Source: Streptomyces cyaneus (lineage in GTDB: Bacteria; Actinomycetota; Actinomycetes; Streptomycetales; Streptomycetaceae). Taken from it: DNA of 64,000 nt. Positions 34,833 through 43,758 of the stretch are shown here, in pieces. The DNA is taken from NCBI RefSeq assembly GCF_004028635.1, contig NZ_RQJW01000004.1, forward strand, positions 186,001 through 250,000, given 5' to 3'. Positions within the stretch are counted from its first letter, which is position 1. Each line of letters starts with the position of its first letter. A program made the translations under genes and the position numbers. The notes beneath the pieces were generated by a model. It had not been told where the DNA came from, did not search any database, and saw nothing but the letters and a program-made list of their open reading frames with translations.

Positions 34833-35576
34833 GTGGGGCATAGGGGTGATCTGACGGATGCTCAGTGGGAGCGGCTTGCAGGCCGAGGCGGACGCGGCCG
34901 GGGACATCGACTGGGACGTGTCCGTGGACTCCACCTCCGTGCGCGCTCACCAGCACGCGGCCGGTGCCCGACACTCGCCGCCCCCGCGCGTCAAAGGGGG
35001 CTCCTCCCAGGCAGTCAGGACTGCTCGGACCCGGACGGAACTGCTCGCCTGCTGGCGGAGGTGGCGCGGGAGGTGAGGCGCTCGGCCGCTCACGCGGGGG
35101 CTTCACCACAAAAGTCCACCTGAGCGCGGACTGCCACTGCTGGGTCCTCTCGCTCGTCCTGACGCCCGGTCAGCGGGCCGACTGAACCCGGTTCGAGACT
35201 GTCATGGAGCGGATCCGGGTGCCCCGCCTGGCCACCGGCCGGCCTCGCATGACACCCGACAGCGTCAGCGCCGCCCAGGGCCACAGCAACCGTCGCACCC
35301 GCGCCTACCTGCGTGGACGCAGGATCCGGCACGTCATCCCGGAGAAAGCCGACCAAACGGCCGGACGTCTGCGGCGCGCGAGCACCGGTGGCCGGCCACC
35401 CGGCTTCGACACAGAGCGGTACGCCAAGCGCAACACTGTCGAGCGGGCGATCAACAAGCTGAAACAGTCCCGCGCGGTCGCGACCAGATCGACAAACGCG
35501 CCTACGTCTACCTCGGCACCGTCACCGCCGCAGCACTCGTCATCTGGCCGCTCATGATCGCCAGGACAACCCCTAG
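34833..35576 (+). mobile_element. IS5-type transposase remnant, copy B
   Basis: It begins MGHRGDLTDAQWERLAG from GTG 34833, then jumps frame and skips about 60-70 residues to AAGDIDWDVSVDSTSVRAHQ, which carries the first DDE aspartate region. Further frameshifts follow before the well-preserved C-terminal part (35147-35576), where a TGC-to-TGA change at 35182-35184 adds a stop. The tail frameshift after AVATR is the same as in copy A. It cannot make an active transposase. Confidence 0.85.
35147..35576 (+). repeat. 430-bp inverted repeat, right copy
   Basis: Counterpart of 33152-33581. Both copies share the tail frameshift, so the break happened before the duplication or both come from an already broken parent. 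Confidence 0.9.
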
Positions 35577-35717
35577 CCTCCTGAAAAGGCGTGTACTGCT
35601 ACGCCGAGAACCGGGAAGAGCCCCGGCCTCCCGTCGGCCATCACCCGACGGACCGCGAGGACGAGGCTCTGGAGGAAGTAGTGCCGTGCCGTCGCTTCCT
35701 CGGCGTCAAAGGCTGCG

Positions 35718-36269
35718 TCAGTCCGTCGGCGGATCGCCGACGACCCACCACTCGTCCGTGTCGGACTCGTCGAGGTCCCGGACGAGACCGTCGACCATGC
35801 GTCCCAGTTGGGCTTCCACCGACGACTCGTCCAGGCTGGCGCGCATGTGCCTCGACGCCTCCCAGTACTCCCGGAAGACCGGACTCTGGAAGAACTCCCG
35901 CAGACGCGTGTACAGCTCCTCGCGATCCAGAAGTTCTGCCTGGTAGAGGTGGTAGAGGTGGACGTACCAAGCGTTGGCATAGAAGAACTGGCGGCGCCTC
36001 TCCGCCGGGATGCTCTGGTCGTAGGTGTCGATCACCGCGGCCAGGGAGGGATCGTCGATCGCCCTTGCCAGTAACTCCCAGTGCATGCGCTGCTGATGGG
36101 CCAGAGCCGTTCGCCGGATCGCCAGCTCCTCGAGTTCCAGCCGCTGCTCGTGCAGACGGGCCTTCTCCGACCGCCATTGACGCGCTGCCAGCGTCACGGT
36201 GGCGGTCGCGGCCAAGAGAGCGAGCGTGGCGGAACCCAGCCTCCTTGCAGAACACTTCCGTGTGGCCAT
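35718..36269 (-). CDS. DUF6082 family membrane-anchored protein
   Basis: The 183-residue protein has one N-terminal membrane helix (LGSATLALLAATATVTLAA) and then a long helical region with WELLARAIDDPSLAAV, RQFFYANAWYVHLYHLYQ and REFFQSPVFREYWEA. This matches the DUF6082 family, common and multi-copy in Streptomyces, of unknown role. ATG 36269 is preceded by GGGGG at a good distance. A degenerate second copy of its 3' end lies 2.6 kb away. Between its stop and copy B the minus strand has an unassigned open stretch (35580-35717). Confidence 0.75.
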   Translation of the reverse strand: MATRKCSARRLGSATLALLAATATVTLAARQWRSEKARLHEQRLELEELAIRRTALAHQQRMHWELLARAIDDPSLAAVIDTYDQSIPAERRRQFFYANAWYVHLYHLYQAELLDREELYTRLREFFQSPVFREYWEASRHMRASLDESSVEAQLGRMVDGLVRDLDESDTDEWWVVGDPPTD

Positions 36270-36591
36270 GTCAACTACCCCCGATCAGGCGGCCGTCCGC
36301 CGGTCGTCGGGGTGCGGGTCGACTGGAGGGGACCGGCGAGCGGTGGGCGGCGCTTGCCGTCTCCCAGAGTGCCGAGCGGCTCTGATCGGCGGGGAGGCGG
36401 AGAGGAGGCGCACGGAGGGAAGCGAGGGTCGCACACTCCGGCGCCATGCCCAACGTCTGCCCGGCAAGTGCTGCTAACAATCGTTCACTTCGCGGTGTTT
36501 CTTCCGGCTCGTATCCTGTATCGGCATTCAATCCTCGTACGTGCGCCGCCCCGCGAGCCGGTGCACCCGTCGGCGTGAGAAAGGTCGCACG
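36270..36591. promoter_or_regulatory. divergent promoter region, DUF6082 / CobW GTPase
   Basis: The 322-bp divergent gap. TCGTATCCTG near 36509-36518 offers a TATCCT -10 for the GTPase gene. GAACGATTGTTAGC-like sequence at 36473-36486 is AT-rich but does not match the Zur box well enough to call. Confidence 0.3.
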
Positions 36592-37653
36592 TTGAGCCAG
36601 CCGAGCCCCGGTCCGCAGCAGATTCCGGTCGTCGTACTCGCCGGATTCCTCGGTTCCGGCAAGACGACTCTGCTCAACCACCTCCTCCATCGCAGCGGCG
36701 GCACGCGCATCGGCGCCATCGTCAACGACTTCGGAGCCATCGAGATCGACGCCATGGCCGTCGCCGGCGCGCTCGGCGACTCCACCGTCTCCCTCGGCAA
36801 CGGCTGCCTGTGCTGTGCGGTCGACGCCAGTGAGCTGGACGTCTACCTGGAGCGGCTCGCCCGGCCGGCCACCGGCATCGACGTCATCGTCATCGAGGCC
36901 AGCGGGCTCGCCGAGCCCCAGGAGCTCGTGCGCATGGTGCTCGCCAGTGAACATCCGGGCATCGTGTACGGCGGGCTCGTCGAGGTCGTCGACGCCGCCG
37001 AGTTCGACGGCACGCGCGCGAAGCACCCCGAGATCGACCGGCACCTCGCCCTCGCCGACCTCGTCGTGGTCAACAAGCTCGACCGGGCGGCGGACGGTGA
37101 GCGCGTCCTCGGGCTGGTCCGCGACCTCACCGACCGCGCCGCCGTCGTCCCCGCCACCTACGGCCGTATCGACCCGGAATTCCTCTTCGACTGCAGGCCC
37201 AGCGAGGAGCGCATCGGGCAGTTGTCCTTCGACGACCTGCACGAGCACGACGAGGACCACAGCGGCCATCTGCACGTCGGCTACGACAGCATGTCGTTCG
37301 TCTCCGAAGTCCCGCTCGACCCGCGTCAGTTGATGGGGTTCCTGGACAGCAGGCCGGAGGGGCTGTACAGGATCAAGGGGTACGTCGACTTCGGCCCGCA
37401 CGACGCCGCGAACCGCTATGCCGTGCACGCCGTCGGGCGGTTCCTGCGCTTCTACCCGGAGCCGTGGGGTGCCGGGGACGCGCGCCTGACCCAGCTCGTC
37501 CTCATCGGCTCCGACATCGATGCCGCGTCCCTGGCCAAGGAACTCGAGTCGTGCAAGAGCGGCGCCCCACACGCCGACGAGCACGGCATGTGGGGCGTCC
37601 TGCGCTACGTACGAGACCCTGAGGAGCAGGACCCGGGCGACCCGCAGGCTTAG
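36592..37653 (+). CDS. CobW/COG0523-family GTP-binding metallochaperone
   Basis: The 353-residue GTPase has a P-loop GFLGSGKTTLLNH at about residues 17-29, the metal-binding CXCC motif in GNGCLCC near residue 70, NKLD for guanine specificity, and a CobW C-terminal domain. A His/Asp-rich stretch (DLHEHDEDHSGHLHV) precedes that domain and can bind zinc. Relatives deliver zinc or cobalt to client enzymes. TTG 36592 is chosen because GAGAAAGG sits seven bases upstream and MSQPSPGPQ is the natural N-terminus. It converges with parC and the two stop codons overlap. Confidence 0.87.
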   Translation: MSQPSPGPQQIPVVVLAGFLGSGKTTLLNHLLHRSGGTRIGAIVNDFGAIEIDAMAVAGALGDSTVSLGNGCLCCAVDASELDVYLERLARPATGIDVIVIEASGLAEPQELVRMVLASEHPGIVYGGLVEVVDAAEFDGTRAKHPEIDRHLALADLVVVNKLDRAADGERVLGLVRDLTDRAAVVPATYGRIDPEFLFDCRPSEERIGQLSFDDLHEHDEDHSGHLHVGYDSMSFVSEVPLDPRQLMGFLDSRPEGLYRIKGYVDFGPHDAANRYAVHAVGRFLRFYPEPWGAGDARLTQLVLIGSDIDAASLAKELESCKSGAPHADEHGMWGVLRYVRDPEEQDPGDPQA

Positions 37654-40106
37654 ACCGGCCCCGCCACCACCGCGACCGTCTTCGGCAGCGACACGCCCGA
37701 GCCGTCGCGGCGCGGGTCCATCTCCGGCAGCTCGGCCGGAGTGCCGTTCTTCTGCGCTGCCCGTGCCGGGGCGGCGCCCGCCCAGGCCACGGACAGGCAG
37801 TCCTCGCCCTTCAGGAACCGCTGGCAGCGGACGCCGCCGGTGGCGCGGCCCTTGCGGGGGTACTGGTCGAACGGGGTCAGCTTGGCCGTCGTCTGGACCG
37901 AGTCGTCCAGCGTGCCGCGCGAGCCCGCGACCGTGAAGACGACCGCGTCGACCGCCGGGTCCACCGCTGTGAAGGAGATGACCTTCGCACCCTCCGCGAG
38001 CTTGATGCCCGCCATGCCGCCGGCGGCGCGGCCCTGCGGGCGGACCTGCGCGGCCTGGTAGCGCAGCAGCTGTGCGTCGTCCGTGATGAAGACCAGGTCC
38101 TCCTCACCGGTGCGCAGCTCGACCGCGCCGACGATCCGGTCGCCCTCCTTGAGGGTGATGACCTCCAACTCGTCCTTGTTGGTGGGGTAGTCGGGTACCA
38201 CGCGCTTGACGACGCCCTGTTCCGTGCCGAGCGCCAGGCCCGGGGAGGACTCGTCGAGCGTGGTCAGACAGACCAGGGTCTCGTCGCCTTCCAGGGAGAC
38301 GAACTCCGACAGCGGCGCGCCGCCCGCGAGGTTCGGCCTGGCCGCCGTCTCCGGCAGCTGCGGCAGGTCGATGACGTTGATCCGCAGCAGACGGCCCGAG
38401 GACGTCACCGCACCCACCTCGCCGCGGGCCGTGGCCGGCACCGCCGAGATGATCACGTCGTGCTTGGAGCGCTTCGCGTCCCCGTCCTCCGCGAAGGGGT
38501 CGCCGTTCGCCGTACGGGCCAGCAGACCCGTCGAGGACAGCAGCACCCGGCACGGGTCGTCCGCCACCTGAAGCGGCACCGCCGAGACCGTGGTGCCCGC
38601 CGACTCCAGCAGGACCGTACGCCGCTCGGTGCCGAACTTCTTGGCCACCGCGGCCAGTTCGGAGGAGACCAGCTTGCGCAGCTCCGCGTCCGAGTCGAGG
38701 ATCCGGGTCAGCTCCGCGATCTCCGCGTTGAGCTTGTCCTTCTCCGCCTCCAGCTCGATACGGTCGAACTTGGTGAGGCGGCGCAGCGGCGTGTCCAGGA
38801 TGTACTGCGTCTGGATCTCGCTCAGCGAGAAGCGCTCCATCAGGCGCTCCTTGGCCTGCGCGGAGTTGTCGCTGGACCGGATCAGGCGGATGACCTCGTC
38901 GATGTCCAGCAGCGCGGTGAGCAGACCCTCGACCAGGTGCAGTCGATCGCGCTTCTTGCCGCGGCGGAACTCGCTGCGGCGCCGTACGACCTCGAAGCGG
39001 TGGTCGAGGTAGACCTCCAGGAGCTCCTTGAGGCCCAGGGTGAGGGGCTGGCCGTCGACCAGCGCGACGTTGTTGATGCCGAAGGACTCCTCCATCGGCG
39101 TCAGCTTGTAGAGCTGCTCCAGGACCGCCTCGGGCACGAAGCCGTTCTTGATCTCGATGACCAGGCGCAGACCGTGCGCCCGGTCGGTGAGGTCCTTGAC
39201 GTCGGCGATGCCCTGGATCTTCTTCGCGCCGACCAGGTCCTTGATCTTGGCGATGACCTTCTCCGGGCCGACCGTGAAGGGCAGCTCGGTGATGACGAGG
39301 CCCTTGCGGCGGGCGGTCACCGTCTCCACGGACACGGTGGCGCGGATCTTGAAGGTGCCGCGGCCCGTCTCGTAGGCGTCCCGGATGCCGGAGAGGCCGA
39401 CGATACGGCCGCCGGTGGGCAGGTCGGGGCCCGGGACGTGCCTCATCAGGGCGTCCAGATCCGCGTTCGGGTAGCGGATCAGGTGGCGGGCGGCCGCGAT
39501 GACCTCGGCGAGGTTGTGCGGCGGCATGTTGGTGGCCATGCCGACCGCGATGCCCGACGCGCCGTTGACCAGGAGGTTCGGGAAGGCGGCGGGCAGCGCC
39601 ACCGGCTCCTGCTCCTGGCCGTCGTAGTTGGGGGTGAAGTCGACGGTGTCCTCGTCGATGGACTCCGTCATCAGGCTCGCGGGCTCGGCGGCGCGGCACT
39701 CGGTGTACCGCATGGCGGCCGGCGGGTCGTCGTTGCCCAGCGAGCCGAAGTTGCCGTGGCCGTCGACCAGCGGGACGCGCATCGAGAAGGGCTGGGCCAT
39801 GCGCACCAGGGCGTCGTAGATCGACGCGTCGCCGTGCGGGTGCAACTTACCCATGACCTCGCCGACGACGCGGGCGCACTTCACATAGCCGCGGTCGGGG
39901 CGCAGGCCCATCTCGTTCATCTGGTAGACGATGCGACGGTGCACCGGCTTGAGGCCGTCGCGGGCGTCCGGCAGGGCGCGCGAGTAGATGACCGAGTACG
40001 CGTACTCGAGGAAGGAGCCCTGCATCTCGTCGACGACGTCGATGTCGAGGATCTTCTCCTCGTACGAGTCGTCGGGCGGCGGGGTCTTCGTGCTGCGGCG
40101 GGCCAT
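37650..40106 (-). CDS. parC: topoisomerase IV subunit A (ParC; formerly GyrA2)
   Basis: The 818-residue protein has the type IIA breakage-reunion domain with HPHGDASIYDAL (89-100, quinolone-resistance region, Ala94 at the E. coli Ser83 position as in other actinobacteria) and catalytic Tyr134 in AMRYTECR. Six-bladed propeller repeats follow from about 500. I see no QRRGGKG-type GyrA box, which fits a decatenase rather than a supercoiling gyrase. It pairs with ParE at 24.2 kb. ATG 40106 gives the expected length. The stop shares TTAG with the CobW gene. Confidence 0.93.
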   Translation of the reverse strand: MARRSTKTPPPDDSYEEKILDIDVVDEMQGSFLEYAYSVIYSRALPDARDGLKPVHRRIVYQMNEMGLRPDRGYVKCARVVGEVMGKLHPHGDASIYDALVRMAQPFSMRVPLVDGHGNFGSLGNDDPPAAMRYTECRAAEPASLMTESIDEDTVDFTPNYDGQEQEPVALPAAFPNLLVNGASGIAVGMATNMPPHNLAEVIAAARHLIRYPNADLDALMRHVPGPDLPTGGRIVGLSGIRDAYETGRGTFKIRATVSVETVTARRKGLVITELPFTVGPEKVIAKIKDLVGAKKIQGIADVKDLTDRAHGLRLVIEIKNGFVPEAVLEQLYKLTPMEESFGINNVALVDGQPLTLGLKELLEVYLDHRFEVVRRRSEFRRGKKRDRLHLVEGLLTALLDIDEVIRLIRSSDNSAQAKERLMERFSLSEIQTQYILDTPLRRLTKFDRIELEAEKDKLNAEIAELTRILDSDAELRKLVSSELAAVAKKFGTERRTVLLESAGTTVSAVPLQVADDPCRVLLSSTGLLARTANGDPFAEDGDAKRSKHDVIISAVPATARGEVGAVTSSGRLLRINVIDLPQLPETAARPNLAGGAPLSEFVSLEGDETLVCLTTLDESSPGLALGTEQGVVKRVVPDYPTNKDELEVITLKEGDRIVGAVELRTGEEDLVFITDDAQLLRYQAAQVRPQGRAAGGMAGIKLAEGAKVISFTAVDPAVDAVVFTVAGSRGTLDDSVQTTAKLTPFDQYPRKGRATGGVRCQRFLKGEDCLSVAWAGAAPARAAQKNGTPAELPEMDPRRDGSGVSLPKTVAVVAGPV

Positions 40107-40585
40107 CGCTGCCGGCTCCTCTGGTTCTGGTCGCTCGAGCGTTTGCGGGATCTGACGCGGACCATTGTGGACCGCGGCACTGACAACCACCGACCAGGAC
40201 CCGATGTTGGGCTCCCGCCCGGCGTCCCAGAAGTGTCGCCGACGCCCGGACCTCCCTGCGACCGAGGGGCGGGGCGGAGTACCAACCGCCCTGGTCGGGG
40301 CCGCGCTTGCGGGAAGGCAAGCGCGCGCCGCGAGCCCGTTCACTCGCCGGAGTGATCGGCGGGCACCGTCCGAGGCCGTGCGGCAGCAGGCAGGTGAGAG
40401 GGGACGGCGAGCTTGCGCCCGGGTGCTGTCCTGTTCGGCGGACCCGGCTCGCGATCACCGCCGTACGGACACGGCGTTCTGACCGGGAACTTCGCCGACC
40501 CTTCGGACGCTGCATACAGTGGCAGGAGCTGAGTACGAACTGCTCGACACAACGCAGTGCACGCGACCGGAAGGACACCTTGCCC
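40107..40585. other. divergent region between parC and the M16 pair
   Basis: A 479-bp gap with no supported gene. TACAGT at 40515-40520 could be the -10 of the M16 operon, 65 nt upstream of its ATG. No palindrome of operator quality seen. Confidence 0.35.
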
Positions 40586-41944
40586 ATGGGTCACACGGCC
40601 ACACCGGAGGCACAATCCGGCGGCCTCACCGCGACGGAGCACCGCCTGGCCAACGGCCTGCGCGTGGTGCTCTCCGAGGACCACCTCACGCCGGTCGCCG
40701 CGGTCTGCCTCTGGTACGACGTCGGCTCCCGCCACGAGGTCAAGGGCCGTACCGGACTCGCCCACCTCTTCGAGCACCTGATGTTCCAGGGCTCGAGCAG
40801 CGTGAAGGGCACGGGCCACTTCGAGCTCGTCCAGGGCGCGGGCGGCTCGCCGAACGGCACCACCAGCTTCGAGCGCACCAACTACTTCGAGACCATGCCC
40901 GCCCACCAGCTGGAGCTCGCGCTGTGGCTGGAGGCCGACCGCATGGGCAGCCTCCTGGTCGCGCTCGACGAGGAGGGCCTGGAGAACCAGCGCGACGTCG
41001 TGAAGAACGAGCGCCGCCAGCGCTACGACAACGTCCCGTACGGCACGGCGTTCGAGAAGCTCACCGCCCTGTCGTACCCGGACGGGCACCCGTACCACCA
41101 CACGCCGATCGGCTCGATGGCCGACCTGGACGCGGCCAGCCTGGAGGACGCCCGCGCGTTCTTCCGCACCTACTACGCGCCGAACAACGCCGTCCTGTCC
41201 GTCGTCGGCGACATCGACCCGGAGCAGACGCTCGCCTGGGTCGAGAAGTACTTCGGCACCATCCCGGCCCACGACGGCAAGCCCGAGCCGCGCGACGGCT
41301 CGCTGCCGGAGATCATCGGCGAGCAGCTGCGCGAGGTCGTCGAGGAGAACGTCCCCGCGCGCGCGATGATGGCCGCCTACCGGCTCCCGACGGACGGCAC
41401 GCGCGAGTGCGACGCGGCCGACCTGGCGCTGACCGTCCTCGGCGGCGGCGAGTCCTCCCGCCTGTACAACCGGCTGGTCCGCCGCGACCGTACGGCCGTG
41501 GCGGCCGGGTTCGGCCTGCTGCGCCTGGCCGGGGCGCCCTCCCTGGGCTGGCTGGACGTGAAGACCTCCGGCGAGGTCGAGGTGCCCGTCATCGAGGCGG
41601 CCGTGGACGAGGAGCTCGCCCGCTTCGCGGCGGAGGGCCCCACCGCCGAGGAGATGGAGCGCGCGCAGGCCCAGCTGGAGCGCGAGTGGCTGGACCGGCT
41701 CGGCACCGTCGCGGGCCGCGCCGACGAACTGTGCCGGTACGCCGTCCTGTTCGGCGACCCGCAGCTTGCCTTCACCGCCGTGCAGCGCGTCCTCGACGTC
41801 ACCGCCGAGGAGGTCCAGGAGGTCGCCAAGGCCCGCCTGCGCCCCGACAACCGCGCGGTGCTCGTGTACGAGCCGACCGCAGCCGAGGCCGACGACCTCG
41901 AGGCCGCCGAGACCACCGACGAGAACGAGGAGTCGGCGCAGTGA
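40586..41944 (+). CDS. M16 family metallopeptidase (active subunit)
   Basis: The 452-residue protein has the inverted zinc motif HLFEH near residue 65 (RTGLAHLFEHLMFQGSSS) with the distal Glu in the following helices, and a second structural half. It is related to mitochondrial processing peptidase and insulysin. GGAAGGA precedes ATG 40586. The next gene, which overlaps by GTGA, encodes a second M16-like protein without the motif, so the two probably form an active/inactive heterodimer. The substrate is unknown; there is no signal peptide, so it is presumably cytoplasmic. Confidence 0.9.
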   Translation: MGHTATPEAQSGGLTATEHRLANGLRVVLSEDHLTPVAAVCLWYDVGSRHEVKGRTGLAHLFEHLMFQGSSSVKGTGHFELVQGAGGSPNGTTSFERTNYFETMPAHQLELALWLEADRMGSLLVALDEEGLENQRDVVKNERRQRYDNVPYGTAFEKLTALSYPDGHPYHHTPIGSMADLDAASLEDARAFFRTYYAPNNAVLSVVGDIDPEQTLAWVEKYFGTIPAHDGKPEPRDGSLPEIIGEQLREVVEENVPARAMMAAYRLPTDGTRECDAADLALTVLGGGESSRLYNRLVRRDRTAVAAGFGLLRLAGAPSLGWLDVKTSGEVEVPVIEAAVDEELARFAAEGPTAEEMERAQAQLEREWLDRLGTVAGRADELCRYAVLFGDPQLAFTAVQRVLDVTAEEVQEVAKARLRPDNRAVLVYEPTAAEADDLEAAETTDENEESAQ

Positions 41945-43329
41945 CCGAGCTCGCCAGCATGGAGTTCCACCCGCAGCCCCAGGCCGGTGAGGCGCGGCCC
42001 TGGGCGTTCCCGGCGCCCGAGCGCGGCAAGCTGGACAACGGCCTGACGGTCCTGCGCTGCCACCGCCCCGGCCAGCAGGTCGTCGCCGTCGAGGTGCTCC
42101 TGGACACGCCCCTGGAGGCCGAGCCGAAGGGCCTCGACGGCATCGCCACGATCATGGCGCGCGCCCTGTCCGAGGGCACCGACAAGCACACCGCCGAGGA
42201 GTTCGCCGCCGAGCTGGAGCGCTGCGGCGCCACGCTCGACGCCTACGCCGACCACCCCGGCATCCGCGTCAGCCTCGAGGTGCCGGTCTCCCGCCTGCCC
42301 AAGGCGCTCGGCCTGCTCGCCGACGCCCTCAGGGCACCCCTGTTCGACGACGCCGAGGTCGAGCGTCTGGTGCGCAACCGGCTCGACGAGATCCCGCACG
42401 AGCTGGCCAACCCCTCGCGCCGCGCCGCCAAGGAGCTCTCCAAGGAGCTGTTCCCGGCGACCTCGCGCATGTCGCGCCCGCGCCAGGGCACCGAGGAGAC
42501 GGTCGCGGGCATCGACTCCGCGGGCGTACGCGCCTTCTACGAGCGGCATGTGCGCCCCGCCACCTCCACGGTCGTGGTCGTCGGCGACCTCACCGGCGTC
42601 GACCTCGACGACCTGCTCGGCGACAGCCTCGGCGCCTGGACCGGCTCCCCGGCCCAGCCCCGGCCGGTCCCGCCGGTGACCGCGGACGACACCGGGCGCG
42701 TAGTCATCGTGGACCGCCCCGGCGCCGTCCAGACGCAGCTGCTGATCGGCCGTATCGGCCCGGACCGGCACGACCGCGTGTGGCCCGCGCAGGTGCTCGG
42801 CACGTACTGCCTCGGTGGCACCCTCACCTCCCGCCTGGACAAGGTCCTGCGTGAGGAGAAGGGCTACACCTACGGTGTGCGCGCGTTCGGGCAGGTCCTG
42901 CGCTCCGCTCCGGACGGCTCGGGCGCGGCCATGCTCGCCATCAGCGGCTCCGTGGACACCCCGAACACCGGTCCGGCTCTGGACGACCTGTGGAAGGTCC
43001 TGCGCGGTGTCGCCGGCGAGGGGCTCACCGACGCCGAGCGGGACTTCGCCGTGCAGAACCTCGTCGGGGTGGCGCCGCTGAAGTACGAGACGGCCGCCTC
43101 TGTGGCGAACACGCTGGCCGACCAGGTCGAGCAGCATCTGCCCGACGACTTCCAGGCGACGCTGTACCAGCGGCTCGCCGCGACCGGCACCGTCGAGGCC
43201 ACCGCGGCGGCCGTGAGCGCCTTCCCGGTGGACCGTCTGGTGACGATCCTCGTCGGTGACGCGGCCGAGATCCGGGAGCCCGTCGAGGCGCTCGGCATCG
43301 GCGAAGTCACCGTCGTGGCCGCCGAGTAG
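41941..43329 (+). CDS. M16 family protein, zinc motif lost (partner subunit)
   Basis: The 462-residue protein shows the M16 fold (LDNGLTVLRCHRPGQQVVAVE, GGTLTSRLDKVLREEKGYTY) but where HXXEH would be it reads GLDGIATIMARALSEGT, so it cannot bind zinc there. This is the non-catalytic partner pattern of M16B heterodimers, where the glycine-rich loop (GTYCLGGTLTSRL) presents substrate to the active subunit. GTG 41941 overlaps the upstream stop. Three direct repeats follow at its 3' end, then a terminator. Confidence 0.88.
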   Translation: MTELASMEFHPQPQAGEARPWAFPAPERGKLDNGLTVLRCHRPGQQVVAVEVLLDTPLEAEPKGLDGIATIMARALSEGTDKHTAEEFAAELERCGATLDAYADHPGIRVSLEVPVSRLPKALGLLADALRAPLFDDAEVERLVRNRLDEIPHELANPSRRAAKELSKELFPATSRMSRPRQGTEETVAGIDSAGVRAFYERHVRPATSTVVVVGDLTGVDLDDLLGDSLGAWTGSPAQPRPVPPVTADDTGRVVIVDRPGAVQTQLLIGRIGPDRHDRVWPAQVLGTYCLGGTLTSRLDKVLREEKGYTYGVRAFGQVLRSAPDGSGAAMLAISGSVDTPNTGPALDDLWKVLRGVAGEGLTDAERDFAVQNLVGVAPLKYETAASVANTLADQVEQHLPDDFQATLYQRLAATGTVEATAAAVSAFPVDRLVTILVGDAAEIREPVEALGIGEVTVVAAE

Positions 43330-43383
43330 AGACAGCGGCAGTCGAGTAGAGACAGCGGCAGCCGAATAGAGTCAGGCACAGCG
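43324..43383 (+). repeat. 20-bp direct repeats at the M16 gene end
   Basis: GAGTAGAGACAGCGGCAGTC at 43324-43343 repeats almost exactly at 43344-43363, with a third degraded unit from 43364. The first unit contains the stop codon (TAG 43327-43329), so extra copies do not change the protein. Confidence 0.8.
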
Positions 43384-43409
43384 CCGGCCGGCGGCACGCG
43401 CGCGTAGGG

Positions 43410-43437
43410 GCCCTGGTGACGAAAGAGTCACCAGGGC
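43410..43437 (+). terminator. terminator of the M16 operon
   Basis: GCCCTGGTGAC (43410-43420) and GTCACCAGGGC (43427-43437), 11-bp perfect stem and GAAAGA loop, followed by TCCTTTAT. Confidence 0.92.
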
Positions 43438-43589
43438 TCCTTTATGCCCGAATTGAGGGAGAGGTTGCCTGTCTGGCCTGTGGGATGCGCTACAAAAGCC
43501 CGGATCCGTTTGGGGATTGAAAGTTGCCCCGCTTAGCGTCTTCCGGGCTGTCCGTCAGGCAGTGCGCCGCAGCCGCGGCACCGGACAGC

Positions 43590-43740
43590 CATCGCCGAGT
43601 CCCCGTACGGCGCGAGCCAGGGGAGCCGGGGACCCACCGTAGTCCCTGGGGTGAATCGGACGCCCGCGCAACTGCGAGGGGGCCCGTAGGAGACCTTCCT
43701 GCTCCGAACCCGTCAGCTAACCCGGTAGGCGAGAGGGAAG
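43590..43740 (+). ncRNA. c-di-AMP riboswitch (ydaO/yuaA leader)
   Basis: The leader of the M23 gene contains the ydaO consensus blocks in order: CGCCGAGTCC (43593-43602), GGGGAGCCGGGGACCCA (43621-43637), GGGGTGAATCGGACG (43649-43663) and, near 43707-43731, CGAACCCGTCAGCTAACCCG followed by GTAGGCGAG. In Streptomyces this class sits upstream of cell-wall hydrolase genes; c-di-AMP binding switches expression off. The aptamer ends about 20 nt before the ATG, so control could act on termination or translation. Confidence 0.9.
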
Positions 43741-43758
43741 GAAAGGACCAGCCACTAC

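Noticed and set aside
33152..35576. Intact composite transposon or genomic island with int/att
   Set aside because: Both transposase copies are broken, terminal inverted repeats are not found and no attachment site or tRNA is adjacent.
36473..36486. Zur box for the CobW-type GTPase
   Set aside because: Only a partial match to the zinc-uptake box; mismatches at core positions.
38460..40355. 631-codon plus-strand frame opposite parC
   Set aside because: Shadow of parC; the sequence is low complexity with no protein-like features.
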